From Isoetes taiwanensis (lineage: Eukaryota; Streptophyta; Lycopodiopsida; Isoetales; Isoetaceae): a DNA stretch of 64,000 nucleotides. Where the stretch lies: assembly GCA_021234155.1 (NCBI GenBank), contig JAJEKV010000014.1, positions 8,573,563 to 8,637,562 on the forward strand, written 5' to 3'. Position numbers and translations under genes: made by a program. The notes under the pieces were generated by a model. That model was not told the origin of the DNA and searched no databases. It saw nothing but the letters and a program-made list of their open reading frames with translations. Below are positions 57,875-64,000 of the stretch, in pieces (positions within the stretch are counted from its first letter, which is position 1; every line of letters starts with the position of its first letter).

Positions 57875-59407
57875 TCGATCCGAGCCATCGGATCGCCATT
57901 CTGGGAAGGGACGAGCTATTATATAAGGCCATTTCCTCTTTCGGACCGGTTATCGGCGTCTTCTCACAGCAGCTCTTCTTCTATTCTCGTTGCTTCCCTC
58001 CGTCTTTCCTTGTCCATTGCTTCTCACCTGTCTTATCATCTTGCTTCCTCCGTTTTCCCATCACAGATTCTGAATTTTTCCTGCTCTTCAACCTGCACTT
58101 GTTTCACATTTCTTTTTTGGCTCATCATCTTCTGGCTTTGGCCATTTGATAGCTAGGCTGCTCTTGCTGTTTTGTTTCAACTTATGATGTATACAAGGTA
58201 TCGCTTATGAGGAGTCTATAGGAGGATTGCTCTACACGAAGATCCGTCATGCACTATCAGGAATTATTGATGTACTTCCATGCGATTTAGACTGTAGTTG
58301 GGCTCTGGTTGGATGATTCCTGTTACAGTTGAGCTTTTCTTACATTTACAGCTATCTATCTGCATGCATCCTCTAACGGATTGGTTTTACTTCTCTCAAT
58401 TTGATCTTTGGAACATGCAAAGGAGTATGCAACAGCTATTTTCTTTTATAGTATATTGAGTGCAGGCAGAGCAGGGATCGGTTTCTGTCCAACGATCTGC
58501 CTCATCATTGATTCGTCAGGAGCAGATCTTTTCAAACATTTGGATTCATCTGGCACCTGCGTGGATTCGTAGGAATGGTTGACCTTCTTCTTTTGGGAGA
58601 CATCCGTCCTCAGGCTTCACCTATGAACCGCAACCCATTCTGGCCCAAGAACTGTTGATCCTTGACTCGTACCGGCCTTTCCTCTAGCATCTCCACGTTT
58701 TTCGCCTTTTGCCAAGTTGGCTTTTTGATTGATTTACATGGGTCATTGCTATCTCCAGATCTGGCCAGCTCTGCATGCTGCTCTATTTTCTGACAATTTG
58801 CCTTCCTAGTCTGGTCGGATTTGCCCCTGTGCTGCTTCGTTTTCCCTTGTGCTATACTTATGTTGCGATCCAACACACCAGCTTCTCAGATTCTAGCCTG
58901 CTGTACCTGCCTGCAACAGGCCCATGATTTCCGAAATTGGAGTTATGCAGCCGATTGGAGCCAGGTGGACAATTTGCCGAAAGCGCTCCAAGCATCGGCC
59001 ATCGGATTCCTTTGCAAATCAATTCTGGAGCTTCTCCAACGAATCCTCCTTCTTACATAATCTGATTCGGCCTATCCTCACTGCATTTGCTTCACAAGCA
59101 TCTGATCCTCAAACTCTTTGCCATTCGATTCCCCATTCGATTCCCCTTTCGATCACCTGTGCAACCCATGTCGGGGTTACCTTATCCTGGTATCCCCATA
59201 TTTCTTTTATTTTCTACCCTATTACCTAAGCTAAGATTTTCCACCATTACAAGGTTACATTATCTCTGTATCCTCAGATTTTATTTCGACCTCCTTCGAG
59301 GCATTCAATGTTGGTTAAGGCCGGGGATGATCTCTCAACTCCCTAGCACTCGGCTTTGGCGGATAATCTTCAGATAAGTTTTTAGAATTCCACATTTTCT
59401 TTGGGTT
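57875..59407. other. Non-coding sequence with a TATA-like start
   Basis: TATTATATAAGGCC at about 57918 is followed by a C/T-rich leader-like stretch (57950-58080), which looks like a plant promoter plus 5' leader. No coding region follows that I can recognise. Confidence 0.4.
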
Positions 59408-59757
59408 GTGCATTGAATCAGGTTAAGTTTAGTTGTGCATTTTCTTTGTCAGGCTTATTGCGGAGTTTATAGTTTAGAAGGGGCTCTACCATGTTCCTTG
59501 GTTTTTGTGGCATAGTGCGAATTATGACATCCGAATATCCTCATTTATTCCTCTGGGGTTTCTTACCATATTACTATCTAAGTTTGGGTTTTGCAAACAC
59601 TCACATTGTGCATTGAATCAGGTTCAGTTTAGTTGTGCATTTTCTTTCTCAGGCTTATTGCGGAGTTTATAGTTTAGAAGAGGCTCTACCATGTTACTTG
59701 GTTTTTGTGGCATAGTGTGAATTATGACATCCGAATATCCTCATTAATTCCAAGATC
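59408..59757 (+). repeat. 200 bp tandem duplication, second unit interrupted
   Basis: GTGCATTGAATCAGGTT...CCGAATATCCTCATT repeats at 59408 and 59608 with few changes. Unit 1 continues ...CATATTACTATCTAAGTTTGGG. In unit 2 this continuation appears only at 62366, after a 2.6 kb insertion. Confidence 0.85.
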
Positions 59758-61739
59758 TGGACCATACATAGCGATCCTCGTTTGTGGGGTACGCAAGTAC
59801 AAATTTTTGTATACTGTATATTAAGGTTTGCAAAATACTATAAGGTTTGAGAGAATGTACTTAATGGTGTTAATTTTGTACATGTATTGTAAAATTTTTG
59901 AGGCTCTCGCTGCCCTACGTAACCCCCCGTGTGAATATGCACCCAAACCAAAGGGGGTTTAAGGGGGATTTTAATTTAAATGTGTCAAATGCAATGGTTT
60001 GTATTAATAAATGTTAATGGCATATATGCGTTGGTTGTTATATTGTAAAAAAATTTGGGCCCTTCGGGCCCTAATAAAGCCCTTCGGTCACTTTGCACAC
60101 TAAAAATGGCATAAATGCATGTAACAATTTTAAAAACACTTTTGCATGTAGACAAGCCTAAAATCACAAAAATGCGTTGTTTTAATATAAATACAATGAT
60201 GTGCATTAGTAGCATGATGGGATGCTTGCTATGGGCAAACACAAATCACATATGATGGATTATAGGTTTCCAAGGCTATGAATGAAATTGTCCTGATGAG
60301 AAATAGTAAAACATAGTGCCTTCTAACATTGAACATATGTTGTAGCATATGTTGTAGCATCGAATATCTCTGCATGACGATAACAAGTTTGCCAAGCAAA
60401 TATTACCAACCAGTGGGACTTGAACCCATTTTGTCCTTGTAATCATCTTAGTAAAGAAACTTGTGTACCTGTAAGAGCATAAATGCAAAAAAAATCCAGA
60501 GCATTTATCCAGCCAATACTTCTGAAATCCCATTGAATATGTATACTGGCATGATGAGAGACACCATTAGCAGTTATAACATTCTCTGCTGATTTTCATG
60601 TTCATCCTGTGACTAGGCTGATGCTTTTACGAACAGTGGACTTCTTAGCATAAGCTTATGTTGCCCTCTCACACATCTACAGCAATCGCCTCAACAAGTC
60701 TTTTAGTTTGTCACAAAAGGTCGTTCTACCCAGATTAAGTTACAGTAATATCATCCACATATGAATAAGTTCACAGACAAGAAACTATGATATTACCTCT
60801 ATCACAGGATCCAACATGGCAGCCATAACAGGATCATACTCCGGCTTAGAAACTAGCCTCCATTCGCTTCTCCTTTCTGTTCGTTACAACTTGCAACACT
60901 GAAACCATCCCAGAATCTAACTTCCGGGATACCTTCCGACTTTAATACTGCTACTGCAACAGCAAAAGATCACGTCACAAGTGTCAAATGGATTTAAATA
61001 AATGGGAAATAGCTTCAAATGCTCATGCTATTCTAAAGTGCGCCGTAAATCTGTCCAGACATGTGATCTTGTGTTAAAAAGGTTCCCTTCTTACACACAC
61101 AAAAATGACCTGAATAAGAACCAACCGAGGGAAGATTTTCCAAGCTGCAAATCATCAACAATCATAAATCATCTGACATAATTTCAATGGGTTCATCTAT
61201 TTAAATAGCAGTGCGATGACCAAGTTTTAAGGATCTAAATCTCAATGTTTTTGGATGGAATAAGATTTGGAAGCAAATAAGAGTCAAAGCCAAGAGCAAG
61301 CTGAGAGATTTGAAAACGATTATATGATCTTTTATGTCATGGCCATGAGAAATACAAAAACGTTTTGAGAGTAATGCGATGTTTGGTAATTCAAAAAAAA
61401 AGGGATTTCAAACCTGGTAGAAGACTTTTGGGCGTCGCTAGTCTGATCATTGGAGACCAAAGTATTATGACTAAGAATTCATTACAAGCTGGGGAGGCCT
61501 AAAAATGGAGCTTTCTATACAAGCGCTGGATCAGAACTTCAATGGCAGAGGTCTTTCTAGCAGAAGCCTAATCATTCTCCTATCAGCCTCCGTACAAATT
61601 CCTCAAGAAGACCATTTTAACTGCCTGAAAGCTCAGAACACAAAGAAACATCCATTTTGGCTTGAATAGAAAGGTTTCGGGCCAGCAAATACCTGGATCT
61701 TGCGGAGTTTTGCAGAAACGCCCCAAACTTAGTACAGAG

Positions 61740-62000
61740 ACGGCCAAAGCAATTTCGGCCAAAGCAATTTCGGCTTCATCTCCAATGACGAAAAAAGCCG
61801 TGCGTACATACATAGTGCTCTGTTCCAAATAGAAGATCCAGCAAGCGGCCACATCTGCTCGCCTTCACACGCAACTCCAAATTATGTTCATCTAGTGCTT
61901 CCTTTAACCGTTCCACCTGTGCACGCGCTCGGCATTCTGCTTGAAGCATATGTATTTCAAAAATCATGCCCAAAGCATATGTATTTCAAAAATCATGCTC
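61740..62000. repeat. Short tandem duplications flanking the gene fragment
   Basis: CGGCCAAAGCAATTT is doubled at about 61741-61776, and a unit of about 30 bases, CATATGTATTTCAAAAATCA then TGC, is doubled at about 61948-61999. Small local duplications of this kind also occur in copy 1. Confidence 0.8.
61863..61946 (-). pseudogene. HUB/BRE1-like E3 ligase coiled-coil fragment inside the insertion element
   Basis: Minus-strand residues RARAQVERLKEALDEHNLEL followed by RVK resemble the conserved coiled-coil segment of plant HUB1/HUB2 (histone H2B mono-ubiquitination E3s), where a QSLKS-LDE-NLELRVK core is known. Only about 28 residues match before the similarity stops. That is what one expects of a captured exon piece, not a working gene. 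The RING domain and the rest are absent. Confidence 0.5.
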
Positions 62001-62365
62001 ACGCATTGGCTAGCATACCTGGGAAGCCTTGGCAATGCTCTGGCCGATGGCATAGATCTGGAAGATATGGCCACCTCCACGAACCCTAATCCTCATATCC
62101 ACATTGGCAAAGCACCCTAAAATAAAATAACCCTAAAGTGAAACATCTCGATGCTTGCATGTATGGCTTATTAAAATAAATAAATAAAAAAAATAAAATA
62201 AAAGGGGGTAAACCATTAGGGATATGGAATTTAGACAATAAAAATGCGGAGTGCACTCCAGATATACTGATTAGTATGCCTCGCACAATACGCCCATGAA
62301 ATCATATGAAAACCATGCCAAAAAACGTATAAAATCACAAAAAAAAACCCCCTGTTATAATGCTA

Positions 62366-64000
62366 CATATTACTATCTTAGTTTGGGTTGGGTCTCTTTT
62401 CTACGCACTTATTGACACCTGCTATTAAACACTCTCTTATCACTCACATTGTGGCATATAGTTTCTTATTGGGATTTTATATTTTTGCTATGTTCCTTTA
62501 TGTAACCTATTTTGCTAGAAGTCTCGTCATTCATAGGGAGATCGTCTTTAAGGTTGAGTTATTTTTTCGGGCAATCTTCCAACCCTTCTGCTAACGTTGG
62601 CATATTGTTTTGTTAGAATTATATCTTACCCTTCATCATAACTTCGGTCCATATTACCTTTGCTTTCCATGTAAATTTTCCTTGATATAGCCCTTCTCTT
62701 CATTCTGAACCCTAAGTTCCAACTTGCTTGTGGTTTGACACTCATATCGATTTTGTCTTGTTCTCACCATTGCTCTCTCCACTCTTGTTCCCACATAGCC
62801 ATCTCGAAATTATTCCTTATTCCATTTGTCTCGGAAACAGTACACGTTATCTGCGGGGATTTTTACGTTCTTAGGGACCCTCGAAGGTGCGCATAAGGTA
62901 ATTTTTTGTTTGTTGATTTCATTTGGGACCTGGACTTTTTTAGCTCCTTTTTGCTATAGTTATTTGTGATGCATTTGGTCGCCGTTACAATACGTTGTGG
63001 GTTCGTTATGTCATTTGGGTGATTTCTCCTTAATGTTCTTCCGTACTTACGATTTTTGATGCTATTGACATGGGTTGTATGTTGCAACTTTGAGCTATAT
63101 CTTTGTGGATGTGTATGGTGTACCTTATGGACATTGCGCTTTGAGTATCAGGGGAGAGCATGTCTTCTTTTCCTTTGATAAGTTTCATCGAATATTTTCT
63201 TCGTTCTTTGCTCGCCGAGTTCTTTGTTTCCTATCTTCTAGGTCTCATATTGCTTCTCTTCGGTGATCTATATTTTGCTTTTTCACATGTTGCATTGCAT
63301 ACTTCTTTTACATATTTTCTATTGGTTTACGGTCATTGGCTCTATCTCAAATTTGTTTCTACACCACTTTTCCATATATGCATGTATTTGGTTGTCATTT
63401 TTTGCATTGAGATTTGCAAGTGGATTTGTCTAGCATCCGTTTACATTTTGGTGCGAGTTTTGTTCTGTTTTGCTACCCTTTTGTTGGACATTTTCCTTCA
63501 TACTTGGTCTTAAAGCATTTCCTATTTGTTGTCCTGATATGTTATGTTTTGGATTGTCATCTCTAGATATGCCCATTTCTTGTCCTGAGCAAGTTTTTAA
63601 TGTTTATCGAGTTGCCTTATTTTGTATCTGGATGTGGCATGCTCTTATTTTCCACATGACAATATGTAGTTGTTGTGTTCCCATTACCCATTTCCTCACT
63701 TGGTTATTGAACTCACCTCATTACTCCTACCCGACCCTTGGTGCTCTCAACCCCCATCTCCTCGATATCATTGGCCGTAACTTTTACCTTCGACTTGGTT
63801 TCACTTTTTGATCTCCTCCTTTCACACATCACCATCTTAACGTTCTCTCGCCTTGGGTCTCTTTTGCCTATATCCGCGATGTCTTTTCGGCTAGGAGCGG
63901 CACACGCGATCCTGCATGAATCGCACACATTGGGAGTTCTTGGGGGGTTCCACATGATGCTGCGTGCGCTCAAGGTCACTGGCGCTCCTCTTCTTCTCAC
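62366..64000. other. AT-rich sequence, no convincing gene
   Basis: Long T-rich hydrophobic frames on + (63075-63811) look compositional. A minus-strand frame runs off the window edge (64000-63713). It is basic (KMVMCERRRSKSETKSKVKV) and could be the edge of an element gene outside the window. Not identifiable. Confidence 0.35.

Larger units (their letters stand above)
59752..62365 (-). mobile_element. 2.6 kb insertion element, copy 2 (same family as 20378-22870)
   Basis: Read on the minus strand, it starts TGTAGCATTATAACAGGGGG and follows copy 1 for about 300 bases. It shares the foldback-arm and spacer sequence (60085-59755) with 22381-22700. The interior is unrelated and carries a gene fragment. 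The second half of the foldback is missing. Unit 1 of the 200 bp tandem repeat gives the empty site. Confidence 0.75.

Noticed and set aside
60400-60450. tRNA-like B box (GGGTTCAAGTCCC on the minus strand)
   Set aside because: No matching acceptor stem, anticodon arm or A box at the right distance; perhaps a SINE remnant but unsupported.
63075-63811. Hydrophobic open frames suggesting a membrane protein
   Set aside because: T-rich composition alone produces Phe/Leu/Ile runs; no start context, motif or splice pattern.

Overview
This is a plant nuclear window of roughly 64 kb, dominated by old and nested transposable elements around one intact host gene. The plant call rests on an INDETERMINATE-DOMAIN (IDD) zinc-finger gene with introns, plant-type Ty3/gypsy and L1-like elements, and a LARD-like element with a plant initiator-Met primer site. 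A large-genome seed plant, perhaps a gymnosperm, would fit; that is inference.

Layout. (1) 1-10.2 kb: a decayed Ty3/gypsy element on the + strand (gag, protease, RT, RNase H, integrase, about 3.6 kb of post-integrase sequence, a purine tract and a 3' LTR). (2) 10.2-17 kb: unrecognised degenerate minus-strand coding pieces, a cluster of short GC palindromes related to CACGCCnGGCGTG, and a ~120 bp direct repeat carrying a TATA-like box. (3) 17.0-30.7 kb: a broken transposon gene with DNC..GQNKN and GHTHEDVDALF motifs. It is split by a minus-strand Ty3/gypsy element (19,878-30,627, target duplication GGACT). The 3' LTR of that element is in turn split by a 2.5 kb insertion. (4) 30.7-43.5 kb: mostly non-coding, with the IDD gene at 34.58-37.22 kb and LINE tail fragments. 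(5) 43.58-46.44 kb: a 5'-truncated L1-like LINE with a target duplication. (6) 47.5-57.9 kb: a LARD-like LTR element whose 5' LTR is split by a 7.74 kb DNA transposon. (7) 59.4-62.4 kb: a 200 bp tandem unit interrupted by a second copy of the 2.5 kb element family, this one carrying a HUB/BRE1-like gene fragment. (8) 62.4-64 kb: AT-rich sequence with no convincing gene.

The most interesting system is the 7.74 kb DNA transposon at 49,858-57,600. It has 28 bp terminal inverted repeats, perfect subterminal palindromes, and two convergent genes. The plus-strand gene is an intron-containing, transposase-like gene with motifs DF.ENY, HW, DGCSSQFK, HGKGEHDG and SCFC..C. The minus-strand gene encodes a basic, low-complexity protein ending in a NIF/FCP1-type HAD phosphatase-like domain. 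I do not recognise this pairing as a described transposon family. Empty-site evidence comes from the other LTR of the element it sits in.

A second point concerns sequence quality. The two LTRs of the 19.9-30.6 kb element differ almost only at CAG/CTG trinucleotides, and only within a sub-segment. This looks like residual long-read consensus error rather than biology. Reading-frame breaks elsewhere, especially in the first 10 kb, should be read with that in mind.
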